NCBI GenBank assembly: GCA_030374765.1
Contig: JARGXX010000028.1
Location: 372,001 to 436,000, forward strand
Source: Agarophyton chilense
Taxonomy: Eukaryota; Rhodophyta; Florideophyceae; Gracilariales; Gracilariaceae
Direction: 5' to 3'
Length of the DNA: 64,000 bases
Shown: positions 36,001-44,560 of the stretch, in pieces
Numbering within the stretch: the first letter of the stretch is position 1
Layout of the letters: every line of letters starts with the position of its first letter
Notes under the pieces: generated by a model
What the model was told of the DNA's origin: nothing
Database searches by the model: none
The model's input: the letters and a program-made list of their open reading frames with translations, nothing else
Program-made: the position numbers and the translations under genes

Positions 36001-36164
36001 TCCCATCTGCACCTTCTTTTTCTGCAAGGGGCTTGCTCGGGAAGCCTCGTATATTGTTTGGAGCTTTCTTGAGAGACGGGTGCTGGGGGTTCCCATCGTT
36101 TGCCACGCATTTGCCATCTCCCCTTACGCTTTCTAGATTGAAAGAAGGACGTGGACATGTTCAT
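33030..36164 (-). pseudogene. CACTA transposase (Tnp2/DUF4218 type) with one in-frame TGA
   Basis: 895 codons from the ATG at 36162-36164 to a TGA at 33477-33479, then the same frame stays open to 33030. That tail contains RDLYYGEVQRIFEACIEI and LALFQIKWQYGCVHEEQLD, the DUF4216-like C-terminal domain. The full protein is about 1045 codons. It has an acidic/basic disordered N-terminus (1-195) and a zinc-type C-P-A-C near 269. The Tnp2 core holds LTFSTDGFECAKN (D362), CRFCLKQK (472-475) and FPYDVMHLVLLG (D579). The DUF4218-like part is THAVLHIPDLLKQCGPLP with E757 (FLIERLLGDM). The single TGA could be a CGA>TGA change. Transcription diverges from the second gene. Confidence 0.85.
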
Positions 36165-36686
36165 TCTGGAGCTGCAGAGAAGGATATTGTGAGAAGGAGG
36201 AACTCAGTATTGAACGATGATGCCAAAACGAGGTAGCCGCGTTATCATGGAGTTCAGAATTTGAATATTGATGGCTAACGCAGATCCGGCATATAGTCCT
36301 AGCTCCCTCTACCTCTCCGGGCAGGTTCAAAGGTCAAAGTTTATCAAATTTGTGGCCGAATGTAGAAAGGGCATTTTGCGACCAACTTTTTGGCAAATGG
36401 AGAAGGTTCACCCGAAAGCTTGCTGGTGCTTTCGTTTGAAGTCCGCTTGTTTTCTTTCGATGCGACTTCCATATAAGTTCCCCCTCAAACATTTCTTCGA
36501 GCTTCACCTCCCGTGTCTTCCCCTTCCAGGCTCCATTTCATCCCTTCTGTCTCTTTCCCGTCGCTCCGGTCCACATCCAATTCCCCATCTCGTTCATTTC
36601 CGTTCCCGTGCATCGCGTACCGTATTAGTTCTTTCGACTTCTTCGAACGAAAGCGACGGCAGCGTAGCAACGTACGGTTAACGCAT

Positions 36687-36787
36687 TGTAAGTACTGCCT
36701 AGTTCACGTTTACATTGATGAGAGTGCTTCATCTTCTGCTAACTTTCATGCATATATTTCGTTTTCTCTGCGTTTTCAATGACTTAG
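36687..36787 (+). other. Likely 5' UTR intron of the CACTA second gene
   Basis: GTAAGT at 36687, a TGCTAAC branch-site match at about 36737 and a final TTAG at 36787, 15 bp before the ATG at 36803. The 101-nt size and the sites fit a spliceosomal intron. Confidence 0.6.
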
Positions 36788-36802
36788 GGTTGTTCATGCA
36801 TC

Positions 36803-38194
36803 ATGGGGTCTCGAGTTATTAACCCAGTGACTGCAGATTACAATCAGTCGTCGATGCAGCAGGAAAGCATCATCGACAGCTGGTCGGGGGGTCATATAGT
36901 TCTCCCAAACACTATCGGCATTCCAACAGCGGCCTATAAACGGAGAATGAAGGTATCAGATAGGCCTGGCGTTCCCACTGGCACCGTTCTTTCAGCGCGC
37001 TTAGTTTTTAACCGTCTGTACCGGGAGCAGATGGGAACTTCGGCTCCATCGAATGAAAACTATCTTGTGTATGCAGAGATGGCAAACGCAGTCAAGGACC
37101 TCATCAGGCAGTTTCTGTATCAGAGGATGTCATTAAGGCGCGGAGAAAGGACATTCACTTCTGTGAAAATAGAGTATGCCACTCAACTGACGCATCTCAA
37201 GCGGAAGATTGTGGATGCATTTCCAGTTCTAGGAGCGGCTCAGAACTTCTTGCTGGCGACGGAGTTTATCAAGGAATCCATGCAACGCGATAAGAAGGCT
37301 TTGATCGAAGCTTCTAAAAAGGCAGCCAGGAGACGTTTATTGTCCACTGATCTTGGCGGAATCCAGAACGACTTGAGTGCACATGCACCTGAGCAGAACG
37401 GCCCCAATCCCGTTGTGTCTCCCGTTGTGTCTCCCGTTGTGTCTCCCGTTCTCTCTATGCATGTCCGGTCAGGGGAGCATGTGCAAGGTGGTGCGATGCG
37501 AATGAATGACAGGTCTAACGGAGGGAGATGCCGCCCTAGCCAAACTCAACGACGAAACCAGAATCAACGTTCGCGTAAGCGCACTGCAAGGGGCAATGAC
37601 AGGTCTGCACAAGTTGGACCTCTTCCAGATGACGATCAAGTACTTCAACGCCACGGCCACTCTGCACTGCATTCAATTAGTAACGCCGGTTCGTCTGCTA
37701 GGTGCTTTTCAAGAGACATTAGTGGCCATCCTCCGCAACCCGATCAACATAGTATTCACAATCAGAGCGGTGAACCCTATCGCAACGAGCAGAACAGTAA
37801 CCAGTTGCAGGCTGCTGTGACCGAGAGGGCCTCGAACAAGCGCCCCTTCAACGAAATTTACACATTGTCCAACAATTCGGGTGAATTCGATGATGACAAC
37901 AAAGACCAACATGATGAGTATCGCTCTCAAGCGCCACAAAAACAGCAGCGGCAGCGTAAGACAACACGGAAAGGAGTGAAGGGAAGGGCATGCAGAAAAG
38001 GCATCTCCAAGTCCAGGACAATGCACAGGCTACATGAAAGCGAAACATCTGAAGATGAGTCTGACTCAACTGTGCTTCACGGGGCAGAGGGAACTTGGGT
38101 TGCACGCCACAGAGAAGCACGTCAGAGCTCTCGTATTAGAAATTCGAAGGCAGCTGTTTCTCGATTCCGCGCCCCTCGCTCCATGAAGCCGTGA
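36803..38194 (+). CDS. Second gene of the CACTA element, unknown function
   Basis: 463 codons, intact, divergent from the transposase with a shared about 640-bp promoter region. I recognise no domain. Residues 1-170 look folded and helical (LVFNRLYREQMG, VKDLIRQFLYQRMSLRRGER, LTHLKRKIVDAFPVLGA). They are followed by a tandem VVSP repeat (about residues 203-216, three to four units). The rest is a long disordered Asn/Gln/Arg-rich region with basic patches (RKTTRKGVKGRACRKG) and an acidic stretch. In CACTA elements a second gene often encodes a DNA-binding protein that recognises the subterminal repeats (the TnpA role). Basic patches and position fit that, by inference only. It is the only undamaged gene in the element. 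Confidence 0.65.
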   Translation: MGSRVINPVTADYNQSSMQQESIIDSWSGGHIVLPNTIGIPTAAYKRRMKVSDRPGVPTGTVLSARLVFNRLYREQMGTSAPSNENYLVYAEMANAVKDLIRQFLYQRMSLRRGERTFTSVKIEYATQLTHLKRKIVDAFPVLGAAQNFLLATEFIKESMQRDKKALIEASKKAARRRLLSTDLGGIQNDLSAHAPEQNGPNPVVSPVVSPVVSPVLSMHVRSGEHVQGGAMRMNDRSNGGRCRPSQTQRRNQNQRSRKRTARGNDRSAQVGPLPDDDQVLQRHGHSALHSISNAGSSARCFSRDISGHPPQPDQHSIHNQSGEPYRNEQNSNQLQAAVTERASNKRPFNEIYTLSNNSGEFDDDNKDQHDEYRSQAPQKQQRQRKTTRKGVKGRACRKGISKSRTMHRLHESETSEDESDSTVLHGAEGTWVARHREARQSSRIRNSKAAVSRFRAPRSMKP

Positions 38195-39235
38195 GAGACT
38201 TTGTGATAGTCCTGTCGTGTTGCTAATGACATGTTTCCTATTGTAAGTACATTCGCCTTCATTGATTTATGCGGGCTCTGCTGGCTAACACCTCTAACTG
38301 CTCCAGGTCCCTAACCTTTCGCAAACGATATCATGTTCAAAATTACTCTATTGCGAAGCATATTCAACATAACGTTTATGGTGCTATCGCCAACCACGGA
38401 TTAAGTACAGTGAGTTCCTCCAGTTTGCATCCATGATTAAAACCTCATATGCCTCACCAGACTAACCAACAATCGTTCTTTTGATTTCAATGTGTCAGGA
38501 CTCCCGATTAACTTTGTGTTACCATGAAGTTCGTATGTATCACCATAGATTGGGCGAACGTTACGATTTGAAATCTGGATGAGGCGGTTCTTGGTGTACG
38601 AAATGGTTGTAGTTGTTCATTGCTTGACTTGAATCAAGTGTGAGTTCTAGATGCGAAACAGTTTTGATCATACAAAGTAGTTTTTTCGTCTAAGTAAGTC
38701 TAAGTGAGGGAAATTCCATCTTTGTATGGGAGAGCTTGGAGACTATCATCTTCATTAGAAGTGGGACTGGAGAAGGCCCCTTTCGGTGGATTTTACGAGT
38801 AAACTATGTCCAGAACTAGAACCTAAATGGTGTGAAATATGTGTTGTATTGGAGAGTTAATGGACCTGATAAGGTCACAATTCGGTGTTCTATTTGTCCG
38901 AAACTGAAAGAAACAAGCGTCCACATCCAACAATCATTTGTCTTGATTGTGGAGAAGGGTTCTTATTTCGAACCAGATCGGAACTGAGAATGGACTTGGT
39001 TCGCCCAATTTTCCAGCCGTGTTTCGGCTCCATTTAGACCTATTACGCCCTTTTTGCGTATGATCTCGGACTCATGAGGTACGCTGACGTGTTCTAATTC
39101 TCGGCCATAGTTGGTGCAGTGTTCGTCCTACAATAGTCGGCCATATTTCGGCATACGTTAAAAGGCATATTTCAGGCCATTTTTGGCCTGTTTTTAGCCG
39201 GAAATTTTAAATAAAAATAATGTCTAAGTACGGCC
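38195..39235. other. CACTA 3' region with subterminal repeats and a possible intron
   Basis: A 64-nt intron-like stretch (GTAAGT at 38243, TAAC branch matches, CTCCAG ending 38306) lies just after the second gene. From about 39100 the motif CGGCCATAT and variants (TTCGGCATA, CAGGCCATT) recur at least six times up to the right end. These are typical subterminal transposase-binding repeats. No coding was seen. Confidence 0.6.
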
Positions 39236-39287
39236 ATATTACGGCCATATTTTGTCCACTCATGCTGCGCACTGGGTACTACTGACC
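39236..39287. repeat. CACTA element, right terminal inverted repeat
   Basis: The inverse of 28614-28665. Read inward, 39296-39279 is CACTATGTGGTCAGTAGT, so the true end may be 39296, with the canonical CACTA. Confidence 0.8.
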
Positions 39288-39296
39288 ACATAGTGT

Positions 39297-39960
39297 CAGT
39301 CTCTCCGTGCAAAAATCTCCATGGAACGAAGCATCAGATAGCCTACGAGGACATAAGGATAGTCCCGTGTTCGTGTCTTCTACAGAAACTGGACAAACAG
39401 GAGCTTAGATACTCGTCCTTCCCGGACACTAGCGACCAAGAAGAACTGATCCCAGTTCCTCAAGAAAGGAATTGTGTCGATTGTTCTTCCCTTCCGCCTC
39501 TCCTAGATGAAAAAGACACAGACGTTTCTGTGCAGAACACTCAAGACCCTTTGAGTTTCGACACGAAATTATGAAAGAAAGGCTATTTACTCACGGAAAC
39601 AGAGACAAAGAACGTGGGAACATACGCAACGACTCGTCAAATGCACAATTTGACATGATTCGGATGCTACTCAGAGTAGCACCCATTTTGAACTTTCGTC
39701 TTGGCTGCATCGACATAAAAGGTGCTTACATGCAGAGTGGTCCGATCTCAAGAGAACATTACGTACGCCTCCCCATGAATTGGGAGGGCCCCGGGGGGGT
39801 TTTGTGGAAACCGTTGAAACTTCTATATAGGATAAGCGAGGCAGGGCGGCAATGGGCGAAGAAAATTGAACGTTGGATAGTTCAGGAAGTATTCTTCGAC
39901 CCCACACCTGATACTGATGACAACGCACTATCTATCCAGACCGCTGATGAAGAACGGAGG
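39297..39960 (+). pseudogene. copia-2 pol, part after the CACTA insertion
   Basis: Continues the copia-2 frame from the left flank: VSVSPCKNLHGTK, QIAYEDIRIVP, then an acidic linker, a stop at about 39574 and the RT N-terminal block. RT motifs are FRLGCIDIKGAYMQSGPISR, EHYVRLPMNW and LYRISEAGRQWAKKIE, corresponding to D-I-xGAYLxG-I, Y-Pxxx and LYGL-AGR-W. It is the same lineage as copia-5 (KIDFKSAFLQT, AYGLANAGAKW). The RT catalytic YxDD part is missing, because copia-3 begins within about 40 bp of 39930. Confidence 0.75.
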
Positions 39961-42775
39961 ATTGAAAATATTTCTTCTGTATCCTACCTTGACACAGACG
40001 CTTTCAATGATGAGCACATGTTCTCGTCCGTCACTCTCTGACATAATCGTCTTGAACACATCTCTACCATACCTGTCATGAAGAAACTATTGACAGAAAA
40101 AGTCCTGCCGGATTCCTCTTCATCGAGAATTGATTGCTTCCCATGGGCACAGGGAAAGTTTCGCCGTTATTTCAGAGAATCTTTATCTTCTGCCATCCGG
40201 CCTGGTTAAATAAAAAATTATATTATCTTTGTGGGAACCCCTTCAGAATCCGGTCACAAATACTTTATCATCATTGTTGATGAATATACAAGATTCCTTT
40301 TCGCAGCGGCACTAAAGTGGAAATGAGAGGCATCTGATGCTATCTTGGCATACATCAATCGGTTTCAAAGGCAAACCACGAATCAAGTTCTTTCCATTCA
40401 CTCGGATGAGGAATCCAAGTTCTTTCAAGCAGAAAAAGCATTGAAAAAAATGGCGTCATCATCTCCCAAACCTCAGCTTACACTCCTTCTTCCAAGGGAC
40501 TTGCCAAACGGAACATCGCTGTCCCTATAGGTCCCATCCGTTCTTGCCTAAAGCAGGGACATCTACCTTTGTCATACTGTTCCGACGCGCTTCAACGTGT
40601 CGTGTCAGCCAATAACGGTGTATACCACAGAACTACAGGCCTTTCGCCATTCACACACCTCTTCGGTGATCCACCCCAACATGGGAAACATCTTCAACCA
40701 TTTGGCAGCCGTTCTCTCGTGGAACCTAATGATCTTAGCATCCGTAAGATGGAACCAAGACTTATCGAAGGCCTTAATCTCGTTCATACTCAAGGGGGGG
40801 ATGTACCGTATTCTAACACGACAGGGCGTCATCACCACCAAACATATCCAATTTCTTGAAAACGACTTTCCGGACCTGTGCCTTATTCAAGACCGTTCAG
40901 TTTCTTCGCCGCTTACTTATCTCCCATATCCATCTTCTAGTCCAAACTCGCCTTCAGATTCTCGCACAGGAATCGAAATTGATGTTTCGCCTACCTCCCC
41001 TCCAAACATGGTGTCCCGGGACGCCTCCACTACTCGTCCGAATCCTGCTTCACCTCCTTCTAGCCTTGTTTCCTCGACGCACTACCCCGAGAAACCCTCC
41101 ACATATGATCATGGCACTGGTCTTTACGCCTCTGAAAACGAAATCCCTCTAATTACCTCTGCCCAGGCCCACCATGCTTTCCCCTAGCAGATTAGCACCT
41201 CTGATGAGCCCACTTTACGACATAATTTATCTTTTCCTGAGGCTACTAAGTGGCTCTCAGCCATTCGTACAAATTTTGAAACTATTCGCAACCTTGGAAC
41301 TTATGGCGACGCAGAGCCTAACTATGGCCCTCCTCTGCCCTCACGGATCATCTTTCGGCTCAAAAATGACCACAATGAAGAACCCCTTCACTTCAAAGCT
41401 AGGATAGTCGGCCGCGGCAATTTTCAGGTCAATGATGACCGAGATATTCTTTACGCAGCTGTAGCAAACTTCGAGATCTTCCGAATTATGATGGTGATTG
41501 CCACTGCCAACAATTGCGACAGGAAATATAGTGATGTCAAAGGAGCTTTCCTCAATGCGACTATGCCTCCTGAGAGCCCTGTACAGATCAAGTTACCCAA
41601 GATCCCTAACGTTCATAACGCTGATGGTCGTATTGTGAAACTGATCAATTCTCTCTACGGAACACTTGAAGCTCCAAGGCTTTAGTACGAAAATCTCTCT
41701 AAATACCTTTACTCTATCGACTTCTCCAAATTCAAATCCTCCCCGTGTGTATTTTCGTACACTACCAAGTCTAGTACGGTTTTTGTATTGGCCTACGTCG
41801 ACGATCTCAGTATCGTTGGACAATCTTCTTTAACCGCTTGGGTGAAAGCCAAATTGTCCAATCACTATGACGTGTCTGATCTTGGCAGGACAGACGTATA
41901 CCTTGGAGTTTCTAACTGCGTCTTTCTACATCAGGAACATCTTATGAAGAAGATCATTCATCTCTCGCATTTGCAAGATGCCAATTCAATTTTAACACTT
42001 TTACCGCATGATCGTTGCCTCTATGAACCAGTGCTTCGCATTGTCGATCATGACGGCAAGATCGGAATTATTCCCTTCAAAGAAGTGTTAGAAAGTCTTC
42101 TATTCTTTCGTACTAGGACACGCCCAGACTTAGCGACTGCGGTGTCCATGCTTGGCAAATTTTCTAGCTCTCCGTTGCTGGCTCATTGGAACTGCATGAA
42201 AAAGGTCGTATGGTACCTTATAGATACTCAGAAGTTTGGTCTTCGTCTACACCACAACGTCTCTCAGAAAGTGAGTGCTTGGTCCGACGCTGACTGGGGC
42301 CGTGACCTTGAAAGACGTCGCTCTCGGGGGAGATAAGCGATTGCTATTGGCAATGTTCCAGTTATCTGGAGCTCGAAAAGGGGAACATTCGACAGCACTG
42401 TCTACGACAGAAGCTGAGTGTTACGCTCTATCAGAATGTATCAAGCAGATCTCATGGCTTAGGGGTATCTTTGTTGAACTAAATTACGCCACATAGTATC
42501 CAATTGAAGTGTTCCAGGACAATCTAGGGTCCATCCGATGGGCAGAGAACAGTTTGGGTATGCGAAAAGTCAAGCACATCGAACTTGGATATCATCATGT
42601 TATGGAAGCTGTAGCAAGCAAACTTGTGTCTGTAACGTGCGTTCCTTCCAAAAAAAACGTTGCGGACATATTAACAAAATCACTAGTTGGAGATCAGTTC
42701 TATGCTCATCGTACACCTCTTCAAGTCATACCGATGTCCGTCCACGGGGTTTTGCAGTTACTTTGTCTCTCGTAA
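39930..42775 (+). pseudogene. copia-3 integrase, reverse transcriptase and RNase H
   Basis: 5'-truncated classical Ty1/copia pol. GAG-pre-integrase: SVTL, a stop in the place of Trp, then HNRLEHISTI. Integrase core: SGHKYFIIIVDEYTRFLFA at about 40250-40310, with later blocks to 40860. RT in several frames: FKARIVGRGNFQ, YSDVKGAFLNATM, LINSLYGTLEAPRL, a TAG at 41683, then an intact VLAYVDDLSIVG (41790-41825) and TRTRPDLATAVSMLGKF. RNase H: STTEAECYALSECIKQISWL, then FQDNLGSIRWAEN and KKNVADILTKSL. RNase H is clean, upstream parts less so. Gag and protease are absent. Confidence 0.88.
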
Positions 42776-42825
42776 GATTGCATTTGTATTACAAGTGCAT
42801 TTGCCTTTGAATTTATATTTGTATT

Positions 42826-43030
42826 GTTAGCGTGATCATATAGTGACATGATAACGTTAGTCTGTATTGTCTCACTGTGTTTCTACCTACATAAAAACGG
42901 AGTCTCAGACTTTCCCTATCTGGTCTGAGACTTCGAAACTCAAATTCTCTCACCTCTTCGTTCGTGCCCGAAGAAGCCTTGACGAGAGGTTCCGATCTTA
43001 GCCGTTTTGAAATTGTTACTCTTTCATAAA
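42826..43030 (+). repeat. copia-3 3' LTR (end approximate)
   Basis: Begins TGTTAGCGTGATC about 50 bp after the last RNase H codon and has a TACATAAAAA TATA-like motif at about 42889. It contains a hairpin with 10-bp perfect arms AGTCTCAGAC / GTCTGAGACT (42901-42932). No 5' partner remains because the element is truncated. Confidence 0.5.
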
Positions 43031-43111
43031 AACAGGGAATTCGTCATCGAGGTATTCAAGAGTGACACAGTCCGTCTCTTCGACAAAAAATCCACCCCAT
43101 TTCACAAATAG

Positions 43112-44452
43112 TTAAACAGTGCCACTATTACGCCTGATGTCGAGAAATCTATCGATCAAAAGTAGCTCGTCTTGCCGATAAGTGGGGGTGTCCAATAGCT
43201 TTTCGATCACTTCATATTTTTTGTCACGAAATAGTTTTAGTCTTCGACCGTGCCCTTCCAACTTTGATCCATCAAACAAAGACGTAATAAGAGCGATATA
43301 TTCGGAACAGCACTCAACCATACAGTAAAGATCGATCCACTTCAAGGAGGGGTTCCGAGTGTGTTCGCGTTTCAGAACGCCGAGGAGGACGAAATCCCCT
43401 GTACCAATATTTTTTGGACGCACAATCTTCCTGTTGTGAGAATCCACGGCTTCTTTCTGTGTTTTACTCGATCAAGCTGACCCTTGTGCATATTCTTGAG
43501 TGCGACCTGAGTGGTTTTGATGTAACTCAGCTGCTTCGCATGTGCCATTTCAATGCTCAAAACAATGGTCTTCTTTCCGATCTTGCGCGTGATAACAGAA
43601 ATCCACGAGTCTTGTTGATGTCCGGTGATTAATGTAAGCGGGGACCGATTTTCAAGACGATACAGCGGCGAATTGTTCAAGAGAGATGGAACAAAGTGGA
43701 GAATATTTAGCCAGAAATCGAGTGGCAGTTTACGTTCAGATAGAAGTGCCCGACACATTCGTAAGAGCTCCCTACATACAACCTCCACAGTGCCAATGGA
43801 CCAAGGAGAGTCGGAGAACGTAAAGGGATGCGAGGATTTTGTCTTTTCCTTCAGCATTCGCATCACTTTATTCTTAAAATGTGAGCCTCTTTGGAACACC
43901 CACTCAGTTACAACTCCAAAGGCGGCAACCCAGCTTATCGTAGCATGGGCGACGACATCGGCAGTGGTTTCATATGCAGGTGCGAGCCAAACGTATCCGC
44001 TATGATCATCTTCGAAGTCCAAAACTTATAGGTACTCGTCTTCTGCAGGCGATATGTAACAGAAATCGAAATGAAGAAGTTCGCTTGGCCGCTCGGCGTG
44101 AAGTGCGTGAGCATGTGGTGGAAGCATGACCTCTCCGATCTGAGTACAAAGGTAGTGTAGCCAGGAGCTCAAAAAAGATTTCAAGTCCTCATCCATACCC
44201 TTCTAATAGAAATGCGCCTTTACTACAGTCGCAGCTACTTTGAATGCTCAATGGCCTCTGTGGCCGGTGTGGGCTCCCATAGCAATACATACTTTCAAGA
44301 GTTCGGTGTTGGAAGGAACCAATAAAACGTCACGTTCGTTTTGAAGGCCTTCTTCCGTACTCCTGAAAGTCTTCGACGGCACTTCCTTCGCATTGTACTG
44401 CAATTTCTTAATATCCTGCATACTCTGCCAGTCAAATTTTTTGTCCGTACTC
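43112..44452 (-). pseudogene. gypsy-2 integrase with C-terminal chromodomain-like stub
   Basis: Minus strand. Zinc-finger end near 44290-44250: VCIAMGAHTGHRGH, the H-x-H part. The core frame 44022-43372 has MDFEDDHSGYVWLAPAYETT, AFGVVTEWVFQRGSHFKNKV, then WSIGTVEVVCRELLRMCRAL, where the core Asp in the usual DRGSHF reads Gln and the last acidic residue is the Glu of TVEVV. The following frame ends with LIDRFLDIRRNSGTV, the first strand of a chromodomain before a stop. The family matches gypsy-1 in style. It is cut at 44452 by the copia-4 LTR, and the upstream linker reappears beyond copia-4 at 59329-59495. Confidence 0.8.
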
Positions 44453-44542
44453 TGAGTGAAAAGCACTACGCGTACTTAACCTCGTTCTATTTCGTCGCCG
44501 TCTTGTCTAAGTGCTGTTCTGATCACTGTAAGATGTTTGACA
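44453..44542 (-). repeat. copia-4 3' LTR
   Basis: 90 bp, the partner of 59239-59328. The minus-strand purine tract GTTGGAGG directly precedes it (44543-44550). Confidence 0.7.
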
Positions 44543-44560
44543 CCTCCAACATGTGATGCA

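Larger units (their letters stand above)
28617..39284. mobile_element. CACTA-type DNA transposon carrying a potassium-channel gene
   Basis: About 10.7 kb inserted in copia-2. The evidence is paired terminal repeats, subterminal repeats with core CGGCCATAT at both ends, a Tnp2/DUF4218-type transposase (33030-36164, -) and a divergent second gene (36803-38194, +). The right end reads CACTATGTGGTCAGTAGTACCC inward if extended to 39296, a perfect CACTA start. On the left the corresponding outermost bases seem lost. The surprising content is a complete-length Slo-type K+ channel pseudogene (29081-33094, +) between the left end and the transposase, oriented tail to tail with it. Capture of host genes is known for CACTA elements of plants; an ion channel is new to me. 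Confidence 0.8.

Noticed and set aside
39571-40041. One continuous copia element from 39.3 to 42.8 kb
   Set aside because: The RT start (39.6 kb) is followed by GAG-pre-integrase and integrase (40.0-40.9 kb) and then another RT, so two elements are joined near 39.93 kb.
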